From NCBI RefSeq assembly GCF_012641435.1, contig NZ_JABAIJ010000003.1, forward strand, positions 372,001 through 436,000: a stretch of DNA of 64,000 nucleotides, in the 5' to 3' direction. Each line of letters starts with the position of its first letter. Position 1 is the stretch's first letter. The position numbers and the translations under genes are program-made. The DNA is from Rhizobium sp. P38BS-XIX (lineage in GTDB: Bacteria; Pseudomonadota; Alphaproteobacteria; Rhizobiales; Rhizobiaceae). Under the pieces are notes generated by a model. The model was not told where the DNA came from, did not search any database, and worked only from the letters and a program-made list of their open reading frames with translations. Below are positions 45,201 to 53,678 of this stretch, in pieces.

Positions 45201-45983
45201 TCATTTTCCTTTCCAGATTGGGGCTCGCTTCTCGGCGAAAGCCCGTGCGCCTTCCAATTGATCTTCGCTCGAGTAGAGCTTGTCGACGGTCGCAAACTGC
45301 CGTTTGGTGATCTTGTTCATGGCAGTCTGAAATGTCGAGCCTTCTGCGTCACGAACGATTTCCTTGATCGCCGCGTAAACCAGCGGCGGTCCGCTTGCGA
45401 GCAATCGCGCGAGTTCCCATGCCCGATCCATCAGCTTGTCGGCCATGACGATCTCATTGACGAAGCCCCAGCGATGCGCCTCTTCGACGTTGAGCCATCG
45501 TCCGGTCAGCAGCATGTCCATGGCGATGTGATAGGGAATGCGTTTCGGCAGCTTGATCGATGCAGCGTCGGCAACGGTGCCGGAGCGGATCTCGGGCAAT
45601 GCGAAAGTCGCATGCGGAGCGGCAAGGATCAGATCGGTCGAAAGCGCGATCTCCAGCCCGCCGCCGCAACAGATGCCGTTGACGGCGCAGATGACCGGCT
45701 TGTTCAGATCGCGCAATTCCTGCAGGCCGCCGAAACCGCCGACACCATAGTCGCCATCGACAGCATCTCCGGCTGCGGCCGCCTTCAAATCCCAGCCGGC
45801 CGAGAAGAATTTCTCGCCCGCACCGGTGATAATGGCAACGCGCAACTCCGGATCGTCGCGGAAATCGCGGAAGATCAGCCCCATCACGCGGCTCGTGGCC
45901 AGATCGATGGCGTTTGCCTTCGGCCTGTCGACGATCACTTCGAGGATGCCGTCTTCGCGTCGGGTTCGAATGGGGTCTTGCAA
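45201..45983 (-). CDS. caiD: Carnitinyl-CoA dehydratase / crotonobetainyl-CoA hydratase (CaiD-like)
   Basis: 260-residue enoyl-CoA hydratase. As recalled it follows E. coli CaiD closely: ILEVIVDRPKANAIDLATS, FRDDPELRVAIITGAGEKFF and SAGWDLKAAA, and the C-terminal RAFAEKRAPIWKGK. The oxyanion-hole pair is present (AGWDLKA; CCGGGLEIAL). It adds water to crotonobetainyl-CoA giving L-carnitinyl-CoA. Start codon is TTG at 45983, supported by an AAGGAGGT site eight bases upstream that overlaps the previous gene's stop. Six-base gap to the CoA ligase gene. Confidence 0.85.
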   Translation of the reverse strand: MQDPIRTRREDGILEVIVDRPKANAIDLATSRVMGLIFRDFRDDPELRVAIITGAGEKFFSAGWDLKAAAAGDAVDGDYGVGGFGGLQELRDLNKPVICAVNGICCGGGLEIALSTDLILAAPHATFALPEIRSGTVADAASIKLPKRIPYHIAMDMLLTGRWLNVEEAHRWGFVNEIVMADKLMDRAWELARLLASGPPLVYAAIKEIVRDAEGSTFQTAMNKITKRQFATVDKLYSSEDQLEGARAFAEKRAPIWKGK

Positions 45984-45989
45984 CTTCTG

Positions 45990-48047
45990 CTACCTCCTTC
46001 GCCGGATGAGAGCATCCGCCGCAATCACACCACGGGATTCCGGTAGGACCATCAATGGATTAATGTCCAGTTCTTCAAGCTGTGCGGCATTCTTAACGAC
46101 ATATTCTGCCGCTGATAGGATGGCATCAGCAACGATCTCGAGGCTGCTGCCTGCATTGCCGCGATATCCCTCGATCAGTTTGCGAACCTTCAATCGCGAA
46201 ATCCGCTCCAGCACCGCAGCTTTCGTCACCGGAAGCGGCAAAACGACCGAATCTTCAAGCAATTCCACGAAAATGCCGCCCGCACCGACCGTCAGGGTCA
46301 GGCCGACGACCGGATCGCGGACCGCACCGACGATCAGCTCGGCAAGCGGGCGCTCGATCATCTTCTCCACGAGGAAGCCGTGCGCGACGGCAGCCATGTT
46401 TTCAGCCGCGTCCTTGACGGCGTTTCTATCCCATAGGTTGAGCTTGACGCCACCGACATCGGACTTGTGCTCGACACCGAGTGCCTTGAGCACGACAGGG
46501 AATCCCAATCGCTCAGCCTGATCGGCCGCTTCGTCTGCTATTGCTGCGGTTCTGCCCTGTGGGACGGCAAGGCCAAAGGCTGCAAGCTCGGCCTTGGCTT
46601 CTGCCTCGCTCAAGGTCACGATGTCGCCCGCCTGGATGCGCGCACTGATGAGTGGGAACGGCTGGGGCTTCTTCCAGGTATTGGCAATGCCGCTGGCAAC
46701 ATCTGCCGCTGCAAGCGCCTCACTGATACCGCAGAGCGGCACGATGCCGGCGTCCATCAATTGCACGGCGATCGCCTCGGGCATGTTCTCCGGCAGTGTC
46801 GCAAGGATGCCGGCTCGTGCACCCGTCTGTTTGGCGGCCTCGGCAACGGCGGCGACGGTGATCATCCAGTCTGCCCCATCGCACCGATCTTCCCGCGGAA
46901 AGTCCAGAACCAGCAGATTGAGGGCATAGCCACCCGCAAACATGGCGCTGAATGCCTCCGTCTGCCGTGCAAGATCGCCCCAGACGAAGGTATGATAATC
47001 AAGGGGATTGGAGAGCGTCACCATCTGGCCGAGGCTTGCGCGCAGGGCAGGAAGCTGTTCGGGTTTCAGGGCACGAAATTCCACAGTCCTGCCGACGGCA
47101 GCATCGGCTATCAGCGAGGCCTCACCGCCCGAACAGCTCATCGAGGAGATCGCATTGCTGTTAAGCGGACCCGTGACATGCAGCAGTTTCAGCGTTTCGA
47201 TGAGTTCAGGCAACGTCGCGACGCGGCCGATGCCGAGACGGTCCAGAACGGCGCCGGCCACTGCATCGCTCCCGGCAAGCGAGGCCGTATGCGAGACGGT
47301 GGCACGCTGCGCCTGTTCGGACTTGCCGATTTTCAGGGCAACGACCGGCTTTTTCAACTCTCTGGCGCGCATGGCGAGGGCTTCCAGCGCCCGGATATCG
47401 CCAAAGCCTTCAATATGCAGGCCGACTGCCGTGACGCGCGGGTCCTCAAGGACGGCCTGTGCGAGGTCCGACAAGCCTGTCTGTGCCTGATTGCCTGCCG
47501 TCATCAGATAGCTGATGGGTAGGCCACGCCTCTGCATGCTGAGATTGATGGCGATATTGGAGGATTGGGTGAGGATAGCAACGCCGCGCTCGGTTCTGAC
47601 GATGCCATGCTGATCGGGCCAGAGCAGGGCGCCGTCCAGGCCGTTGATCATGCCGTAGCAGTTCGGCCCTACGATCGGCATGGCGCCGGCCGCCTCGACA
47701 AGCGCCTGCTGCAAGTCCGTTCCGTCGGACAACTCCGCAACCGCCTCGCTGAAACCCGAGGCATAGCAAACAGCGCCGCCTGCGCCTCTGGCTGCGAGAT
47801 CCCTGACGATGTCGATAGTCAGCGTCCGGTTGACGCCGACGAAGGCAGCATCCGGCGCATCAGGCAGTTCGGCAACCGACCGATAGCAGCGGCGTCCAAG
47901 CACGCTCTCCTGTGTCGGATGCACCGGCCAGATTTCGCCGGAAAATCCCATCAGATCGCATTGCTCGATGACGCGTCTTGCTTCGCGACCGCCGAAGACG
48001 GCGATCGTTCTGGGTCGGATCAGGCGGTCGAGCGAGCGCTGCGTCAT
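45990..48047 (-). CDS. NDP-forming acyl-CoA synthetase (fused alpha-beta), probable gamma-butyrobetainyl-CoA synthetase
   Basis: 685 residues. CoA-binding domain at the N-terminus (RTIAVFGGREARRVIEQCDLMGFSGEIWPVHP), succinyl-CoA synthetase-like flavodoxin domains with the phosphohistidine region SHTASLAGSDAVAGA near residue 255, and a C-terminal ATP-grasp domain (GFPVVLKALGVEHKSDVGGVKLNL; LTLTVGAGGIFVELLEDSVV; LDINPLMVL). It makes an acyl-CoA with ATP. In context it would activate gamma-butyrobetaine (or carnitine), replacing the AMP-forming CaiC of enterobacteria. Start 48047, four bases after the dehydrogenase stop. Confidence 0.85.
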   Translation of the reverse strand: MTQRSLDRLIRPRTIAVFGGREARRVIEQCDLMGFSGEIWPVHPTQESVLGRRCYRSVAELPDAPDAAFVGVNRTLTIDIVRDLAARGAGGAVCYASGFSEAVAELSDGTDLQQALVEAAGAMPIVGPNCYGMINGLDGALLWPDQHGIVRTERGVAILTQSSNIAINLSMQRRGLPISYLMTAGNQAQTGLSDLAQAVLEDPRVTAVGLHIEGFGDIRALEALAMRARELKKPVVALKIGKSEQAQRATVSHTASLAGSDAVAGAVLDRLGIGRVATLPELIETLKLLHVTGPLNSNAISSMSCSGGEASLIADAAVGRTVEFRALKPEQLPALRASLGQMVTLSNPLDYHTFVWGDLARQTEAFSAMFAGGYALNLLVLDFPREDRCDGADWMITVAAVAEAAKQTGARAGILATLPENMPEAIAVQLMDAGIVPLCGISEALAAADVASGIANTWKKPQPFPLISARIQAGDIVTLSEAEAKAELAAFGLAVPQGRTAAIADEAADQAERLGFPVVLKALGVEHKSDVGGVKLNLWDRNAVKDAAENMAAVAHGFLVEKMIERPLAELIVGAVRDPVVGLTLTVGAGGIFVELLEDSVVLPLPVTKAAVLERISRLKVRKLIEGYRGNAGSSLEIVADAILSAAEYVVKNAAQLEELDINPLMVLPESRGVIAADALIRRRR

Positions 48048-48051
48048 GGGT

Positions 48052-49212
48052 TCATGCTCCGAATGGCCGAAGCAGGTCGCGGCTGATGATATGCCGCTGG
48101 ATCTCCGATGTGCCGTCCCAGATGCGCTCGACGCGGGCATCGCGCCAGAAGCGGGCGAGCGGCAGGTCGTCCATCAATCCCATACCGCCGAAGATCTGGA
48201 TTGCCTCGTCGGTGACGCGGGCGAGCATTTCCGAAGCATAGAGCTTGGCCGAGGCGATCTCGCGATTGGCCGGGATGCCGGCATCGAGCTTCCAGGCGGC
48301 CGACAGCGTCAGCAGGTCGGCCGCGTCGATCTCGGTGATCATGTCGGCGAGCTTGAAGGAGACGCCCTGATTGGCGCCGATCGGCTTGCCGAATTGCTTG
48401 CGCTCGGCTGCATAGGGCAGGGCGAGTTCGAAGACGCGACGAGCACGGCCGACGCAGGTCGCGGCGACAGTCAGTCGTGTTCCGTAGAGCCATTGATTGG
48501 CAAGATCGAAGCCGCGATGCACTTCGCCCAGCACCTGCGATGTCGGCAGGCGGCAGTCGGTGAAGTTCAGGATGGAGTTGTGATAGCCGCGATGGGAAAC
48601 CGAGTCGTAACCCTTCAGAATCTCGAAGCCCGGAGTGCCGCGATCGACCAGGAAAGCGGTGATTTTCTTTTTGACCCCACGGTGGGTGTCTTCCTCACCG
48701 GTCGCGGCAAAGACGATGACGAAATCCGCGACGTCGGCATGCGAGATGAAATGCTTCGTGCCGTTGAGCACGAAATCATCGCCATCCTGTCGTGCCGCGC
48801 ATTTCATGCCGCGCATATCGGAACCTGCATCGGGTTCGGTGATAGCGAGCGCGTCGATTTTGTCGCCACGCACCGCAGGCAAAAGATAGCGGTCGCGCTG
48901 TTCGCCCTCGCAGGCCATTAGAATGCCGGATGGTCGCCCGAAGAAGACGGTGAGCCCCAGCGAGCCGCGGCCGAGTTCGCGCTCGACGAGGGTGAACGTG
49001 AGGTGATCAAGTCCGGCGCCACCGATTTCCTCGGGGAAACCGCAGGCGTAGAATCCGAGCTCGATGCATTTGCGACGGATGTCGTCTCCGATTTCGGGCG
49101 GCACGATACCGGTGCGCTCGACTTCGTTTTCGTGCGGATAGATCTCCGTCTCCACGAAGTCCCTGACCGTCTTGACGATCATCTCCTGTTCTTCGCTGAG
49201 TCCGAAATTCAC
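48052..49212 (-). CDS. Acyl-CoA dehydrogenase (CaiA-like, gamma-butyrobetainyl-CoA dehydrogenase)
   Basis: 386 residues of standard ACAD length. FAD/substrate motifs ALAITEPDAGSDMRGMKCAA and a C-terminal ARVTDEAIQIFGGMGLMDDLPLARFWRDARVERIWDGTSEIQRHIISRDLL. E. coli CaiA works on crotonobetainyl-CoA/gamma-butyrobetainyl-CoA; the aerobic neighbours here suggest oxidation of gamma-butyrobetainyl-CoA to crotonobetainyl-CoA with electrons passing to ETF. 12-base gap to the carnitine dehydrogenase gene, which precedes it in transcription. Confidence 0.85.
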   Translation of the reverse strand: MNFGLSEEQEMIVKTVRDFVETEIYPHENEVERTGIVPPEIGDDIRRKCIELGFYACGFPEEIGGAGLDHLTFTLVERELGRGSLGLTVFFGRPSGILMACEGEQRDRYLLPAVRGDKIDALAITEPDAGSDMRGMKCAARQDGDDFVLNGTKHFISHADVADFVIVFAATGEEDTHRGVKKKITAFLVDRGTPGFEILKGYDSVSHRGYHNSILNFTDCRLPTSQVLGEVHRGFDLANQWLYGTRLTVAATCVGRARRVFELALPYAAERKQFGKPIGANQGVSFKLADMITEIDAADLLTLSAAWKLDAGIPANREIASAKLYASEMLARVTDEAIQIFGGMGLMDDLPLARFWRDARVERIWDGTSEIQRHIISRDLLRPFGA

Positions 49213-49224
49213 GATCGCTTCCTC

Positions 49225-50715
49225 CTAGCGTTTTTGTCCCACATGACGGCCGGCTCCCTCCGGCGTGGCCAAGGCTGCATGCGCTTCGGCAATCGGCCTC
49301 AGCTTCGCCAGCACCTCCTCCGGTGCGGCAACGGCTCGACCTGCTTTCGCATCAACATGCAGCAGCATTTGTTCCGCCGTGGCGATCAGATCGCCACTCG
49401 CTGTGTCGTGCAGCGCATGGAAGACATGCAGCCGCTTTTCATCAGATCCGAGGATCTGTGCGGTCGAATGGATGGCCTGTCCGAGCTTGGCTTCGCCAAG
49501 ATGGCGAATATGGGTCTCCACCGTATAGTAGCTATGGCCGCGCTCGACATAATCGAGATCGACGCCGATCAGGCGCAAAAGCGCATCCGACGTGTCGCCG
49601 AAGACCTGTAGATAGCGATGCTCGGTCATATGACCGTTATAGTCGACCCATGCGGGACTGACCTTGGTGTCGATCAGACGCAGTGGTCTCGCAACGTCCG
49701 GCGTTTCTTTCCGGTCTCCGCCGGCTGCCCAAAGATGCTGCTCGAACTCCTTCAGCAGTTTGCCGGCGCCCCAACCCTTGCCGCCATGGCTTCCCTTCAG
49801 GCTCTGGAAGATGCCGACGAGATTTTCGTCACGAATACGCTCGAGCTCACGGATCGACAGGCCGTCAGCCTGTTCATCCGACTGCTGGCCGATTTTTTCG
49901 ACAAGGGCATCGTCGAGATCGACGACATCCATCAGCTTCGTCCAGTTCCACTGCAGGGCAGGGCCGAACTGCGCGAGGAAGTGACGCATGCCCGCTTCGC
50001 CACCGGCGATGCGATAGGTCTGGAACAGGCCCATCTGCGCCCAGCGCAGGCCGAAAGAGTAGCGGATGACATCGTCAAGCGTCTCGACGGTGCAGATATC
50101 ATCCTTGATCAGCCACAGCGCTTCGCGCCAGAGCGCTTCCAGCAGGCGGTCGCCGACGAAAGCCTCGATTTCCTTGGCGATATGAACGCCTTTCATGCCG
50201 ATGGGCGGCAAGCGCTCCATCGCCGCCTGGATGGTCGCGGCGCTGGTCTTTTCGCCGCCGACGATTTCCACGAGCGGCAGCAGATAGACGGGATTATAGG
50301 GATGGGCGACGAACAGGCGCTCCGGGTGGCGCATGTCGCGTTGCAGGTCGGTCGGCAGCAGCCCCGATGTGGAGGAGCCGATCAAGGCATCCGGTTTTGC
50401 GGCGGCATCGATCTGTGTCAGCACGTTGCGCTTGAGATCAAGCCGCTCGGGCACACTTTCCTGGATCCAGTCGGCACCGGCGACGGCTGCCTCCAGCGTA
50501 TCCCGGAATATAAGCTTGCCGCGCGGCGGAAGCGGCGCGCCGGTCAGCATCGCATAGGCTTTTTCGGCATTTGCCAGAACTTCGCCGACGATCCGGGTTG
50601 CTTCCGGATGCGGGTCGTAGGCATCGACATCGATGCCGGCGAGCAGAAAACGGGCGATCCATCCGCCGCCGATGACGCCGCCGCCGATACAGGCCGCCTT
50701 GTTGATCTTGGTCAT
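49225..50715 (-). CDS. L-carnitine 3-dehydrogenase fused to betainyl-CoA thioesterase
   Basis: 496 residues, two domains. Residues 1-320 are a 3-hydroxyacyl-CoA dehydrogenase-like enzyme (NAD motif GGGVIGGGW at 11-19; HPYNPVYLLPLVEIVGG; GLRWAQMGLFQTYRIAGGEAGMRHFLAQFGP), the form of carnitine dehydrogenase. From about 345 a hot-dog thioesterase domain begins, with DYNGHMTEHRYLQVFGD near 358. Separate genes in Pseudomonas, fused in some rhizobia. It would oxidise L-carnitine to 3-dehydrocarnitine and also hydrolyse betainyl-CoA formed by the BKACE enzyme next door, the two steps flanking that reaction. Confidence 0.92.
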   Translation of the reverse strand: MTKINKAACIGGGVIGGGWIARFLLAGIDVDAYDPHPEATRIVGEVLANAEKAYAMLTGAPLPPRGKLIFRDTLEAAVAGADWIQESVPERLDLKRNVLTQIDAAAKPDALIGSSTSGLLPTDLQRDMRHPERLFVAHPYNPVYLLPLVEIVGGEKTSAATIQAAMERLPPIGMKGVHIAKEIEAFVGDRLLEALWREALWLIKDDICTVETLDDVIRYSFGLRWAQMGLFQTYRIAGGEAGMRHFLAQFGPALQWNWTKLMDVVDLDDALVEKIGQQSDEQADGLSIRELERIRDENLVGIFQSLKGSHGGKGWGAGKLLKEFEQHLWAAGGDRKETPDVARPLRLIDTKVSPAWVDYNGHMTEHRYLQVFGDTSDALLRLIGVDLDYVERGHSYYTVETHIRHLGEAKLGQAIHSTAQILGSDEKRLHVFHALHDTASGDLIATAEQMLLHVDAKAGRAVAAPEEVLAKLRPIAEAHAALATPEGAGRHVGQKR

Positions 50716-50722
50716 CGGGGCC

Positions 50723-51625
50723 TCAGCGTTTCGTCAGTTTCAGCTTCTTGCGGACGTCTCCGGGGCCGATGATGCGGGCCCCCATGCCTTCGACGACTTG
50801 CACCGCCTTTTCGACAAGCTGTGCATTGGTCGCGAGCATACCCTTGCCGGCATAGAGGTTGTCTTCCAGCCCGACGCGGACATTGCCGCCGGCAAGGACA
50901 GCTGCTGCCGGATAGGCCATGGCATTGCGGCCGATGGAAAAGGCCGAGAAGGTCCAGCTGTTGGGAACGTTATTGACCATCGCCATAAAGGTGTTGAGGT
51001 CATCGGGCGCCCCCCAGGGGATGCCCATGCAGAGCTGGATGAGGACCGGATCCTCAATCAAGCCCTCCTCGGCAAGTTGCTTGGCAAACCAGAGATGACC
51101 GGTATCGAAGGCCTCGATCTCAGGACGAACGCCAAGGTCGGTCATCTTTTTCGCCATCGCCCTCAGCATCGAAGGCGTATTGGTCATGACATAGTCGCCA
51201 AGGCTGAAGTTCATGGTGCCGCAATCGAGCGTGCAGATTTCGGGCAAGCATTCGGCAACGTGGCTGACACGCTCGGAGGCGCCCGCCATATCAGTCCCTC
51301 TGGCGTTCAATGGCAGCGGGCTTTCGACATCACCGAAAATCAGGTCCCCGCCCATGCCGGCGGTCAGGTTCAGCACGACATCGATATCGGCCGAACGGAT
51401 GCGATCCGTGACTTCCCGGTAAAGTTCGTTGCGGCGGCTGGCAGCCCCCGTCTCAGGGTCCCGGACGTGGCAGTGAACCACTGCCGCCCCAGCCTTGGCG
51501 GCGTCGATCGCGGAGTCCGCAATCTGCTTGGGAGTGATCGGAACATGGCTGGATTTGGAAACCGTGTCGCCGGCGCCGGTCACGGCACAGGTGATGAAGA
51601 CGTCGCGATTCATCGCAAGAGGCAT
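50723..51625 (-). CDS. BKACE family 3-keto acid cleavage enzyme (dehydrocarnitine cleavage)
   Basis: 300 residues, DUF849/BKACE TIM barrel. Zn-binding HCHVRDPETG (His51 and His53), then NLTAGMGGDL, TLDCGTMNFS and GNVRVGLEDNLY. Known members condense a beta-keto acid with acetyl-CoA; here the logical substrate is 3-dehydrocarnitine, giving betainyl-CoA and acetoacetate. Start at 51625 (MPLAMNRDV) after GAGGGAGA. First gene of the minus-strand operon, eight-base gap to the dehydrogenase. Confidence 0.92.
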   Translation of the reverse strand: MPLAMNRDVFITCAVTGAGDTVSKSSHVPITPKQIADSAIDAAKAGAAVVHCHVRDPETGAASRRNELYREVTDRIRSADIDVVLNLTAGMGGDLIFGDVESPLPLNARGTDMAGASERVSHVAECLPEICTLDCGTMNFSLGDYVMTNTPSMLRAMAKKMTDLGVRPEIEAFDTGHLWFAKQLAEEGLIEDPVLIQLCMGIPWGAPDDLNTFMAMVNNVPNSWTFSAFSIGRNAMAYPAAAVLAGGNVRVGLEDNLYAGKGMLATNAQLVEKAVQVVEGMGARIIGPGDVRKKLKLTKR

Positions 51626-51731
51626 TTTTGTTCTCCCTCGTATTGAGGACATTACGAGCCATGAGACGCCTTCATGCTTTGCATTATCGGAGACATTCGA
51701 TACAGTTTCGGAACGATCGAAGGATTGCTGA

Positions 51732-52724
51732 ATGCTGACATCGGCCAACGAGACACTCGACATCGACCTCCTCATCCTTCCGGAGACGAACCTGATCCTC
51801 ATTGCGTCGGTGATCGAACCTTTGCGCGGAGCCAATCGCATTTCCGGCGCGGAGCTTTATCGATGGCGTCTGTTCACGCCGGATGGTCTGCCGGTAGAAA
51901 CGACCAGCCAGATTCCGGTGCCAGCCTGTTCCAGCTTCCGACCGACCTCGGAGGTGGCGCCGCTCTTTGTGCTCGCCAGCTACAATTGGCGACGCAGCGC
52001 GACGCAGGCCCTGAAGATGCAACTATCACAGACCGCGCGTCATCGCTCGATGGTCGCCGGCATCGAATCCGGGACATGGTTGCTCGCCGAAGCAAGCCTG
52101 CTCGACAATGCCGCAGCCGCTGTGCACTGGGAGGATTTTGACGATTTCGCGCTGGCCTATCCGCAGGTGCGCGCCGCGAAGGATCGCTACGTCATCGACG
52201 GCAAGCGGATTACAACAGCGGGATCGTTGCCGACGGTCGATCTCATGCTGGAGATTATCCGGCGACGTCAGGGCTATTCGCTGGCGCTGGAGGTCAGCCG
52301 CCTGTTCATCTACGAGCCGGCAAGCACGCAAAGTGCAGGAGAACTTTCGCCGTCGACGGCCGGCCTCAGGATGCGCGATCCGCGTGTTGCCCAAGCAATC
52401 CGCTTGATGGAAGACCATATCGAGCAGCCGCTGGTGCTCAGTCGCCTTGCGCGCCGCATCGGCGTCAGCGCGCGTCATCTACAAGCACTTTTCCAGGAGA
52501 GTATTGGCGCTGCGCCACATGTGCATTATCTGGCGTTGCGGTTGAACGCGGCACGGCGCAAGGTGATCGAGACGAAGGCCTCCTTTGCGGAAATTGCCGC
52601 TGCGACCGGCTTCAATTCGGCTTCGGCCTTTTCCCGCAGCTATCGCGCCAGTTTTTCCGAAAGTCCTTCGGGCACACGTCGAAGGTTGCGACGTCGCACT
52701 ATGCCTGCAGCAGAGCCGACATAG
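51732..52724 (+). CDS. GlxA-type AraC family regulator (CdhR-like)
   Basis: 330 residues. N-terminal DJ-1/PfpI-like (class I glutamine amidotransferase-like) domain (LLILPETNLILIASVIEPLRGAN; SMVAGIESGTWLLAEASLLD) without a clear catalytic cysteine, and a C-terminal AraC helix-turn-helix (LSRLARRIGVSARHLQALFQESIG; FAEIAAATGFNSASAFSRSYRASF). Divergent to the carnitine operon with a 106-bp intergenic region. The Pseudomonas carnitine regulator CdhR is of this type, so it is the likely activator. Its 3' end overlaps the convergent LysR gene by 26 bases. Confidence 0.9.
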   Translation: MLTSANETLDIDLLILPETNLILIASVIEPLRGANRISGAELYRWRLFTPDGLPVETTSQIPVPACSSFRPTSEVAPLFVLASYNWRRSATQALKMQLSQTARHRSMVAGIESGTWLLAEASLLDNAAAAVHWEDFDDFALAYPQVRAAKDRYVIDGKRITTAGSLPTVDLMLEIIRRRQGYSLALEVSRLFIYEPASTQSAGELSPSTAGLRMRDPRVAQAIRLMEDHIEQPLVLSRLARRIGVSARHLQALFQESIGAAPHVHYLALRLNAARRKVIETKASFAEIAAATGFNSASAFSRSYRASFSESPSGTRRRLRRRTMPAAEPT

Positions 52725-53574
52725 GCTGGAACGCTTCACGCACCATCTCCGCCAGTTCGCGAATTGCCTCGCTCGAATGATAGGGGTTGCGGCGGAGCAC
52801 AACGCGCGATGAATCGACCGGTGGAAAGCCGTCATCGCTCGTCAGTTCGCGGCATCCGTGCGGAATGTTACTGCGCGACAGGGTCGTCACGGCAAGCCCG
52901 GCCGATACGGCATTCTTCAACCCCGAGCTCGTATCGGCGATGAAGGCGATACGATAGGCCCGGCCCTGCTGTTCGAGCGAGCGCAAAGCGAAGTCACGCG
53001 CCCATGTCGAATTGCGATAGGTCGCAACCGGCAGGGGCACGGCATCATGCAAGCGATGCACCATGGATGTCACCCAGACGGTGGGGTCTATGCAGAGAAT
53101 CTCGCCTTTCGTCTGGCTGCTCCAGTCAAAAACAACAGCCAGATCGAGCTCATCTTTTTCAAGTGCAGCCAGGTTATGCGCCGTGTAGTCGCAGGAAACT
53201 GTGACCTCGACAGCGGGGTGACGGACCGCGAAGGCGGCGAGTGCCGCCGGCAGCACAGTCTGGCTATACTCCTCGGGAATTCCGATGCGAACGGGGCCAT
53301 CAAGCGGCTTGGTACGGATATTCGCCGCGGCCTCGTTCAGAAGCTCGATCACACGTTGCGCATAGGGAAGCAATTGCGTGCCGGCGCGTGTCAGAACGGC
53401 CCCACGCGCGCTTCTCTCGAAGAGCGTTTCGCCGATCGTGTCCTCAAGCCGTTTGATCTGAGCGCTGACGGCCGATTGGGTCCGGCCGATCCGTTGAGCA
53501 GCCGTGGAAAAATTGGATGTCTCGGTGATGACGAGGAACGTCCGGAGCAGGTCGCTTTCGATGGGTTCGCGCAT
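52699..53574 (-). CDS. LysR family transcriptional regulator
   Basis: 291 residues. N-terminal LysR helix-turn-helix: LLRTFLVITETSNFSTAAQRIGRTQSAVSAQIKRLEDTIGETLFER, followed by a periplasmic-binding-like effector domain. Start at 53574 (MREPIESD), before which an in-frame extension is out of register with the family. Divergent from the EamA exporter gene (105-base gap), its probable target. Confidence 0.9.
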   Translation of the reverse strand: MREPIESDLLRTFLVITETSNFSTAAQRIGRTQSAVSAQIKRLEDTIGETLFERSARGAVLTRAGTQLLPYAQRVIELLNEAAANIRTKPLDGPVRIGIPEEYSQTVLPAALAAFAVRHPAVEVTVSCDYTAHNLAALEKDELDLAVVFDWSSQTKGEILCIDPTVWVTSMVHRLHDAVPLPVATYRNSTWARDFALRSLEQQGRAYRIAFIADTSSGLKNAVSAGLAVTTLSRSNIPHGCRELTSDDGFPPVDSSRVVLRRNPYHSSEAIRELAEMVREAFQPMSALLQA

Positions 53575-53678
53575 GGCACGCCACAAATATTTCTGATGGC
53601 TTCTATCTCTACTATTCGTTTGCCTGATGTCAAATATCGGCGCAGAGAAGGAGCGTTCCTCACTTCTTGAGTCCATAC

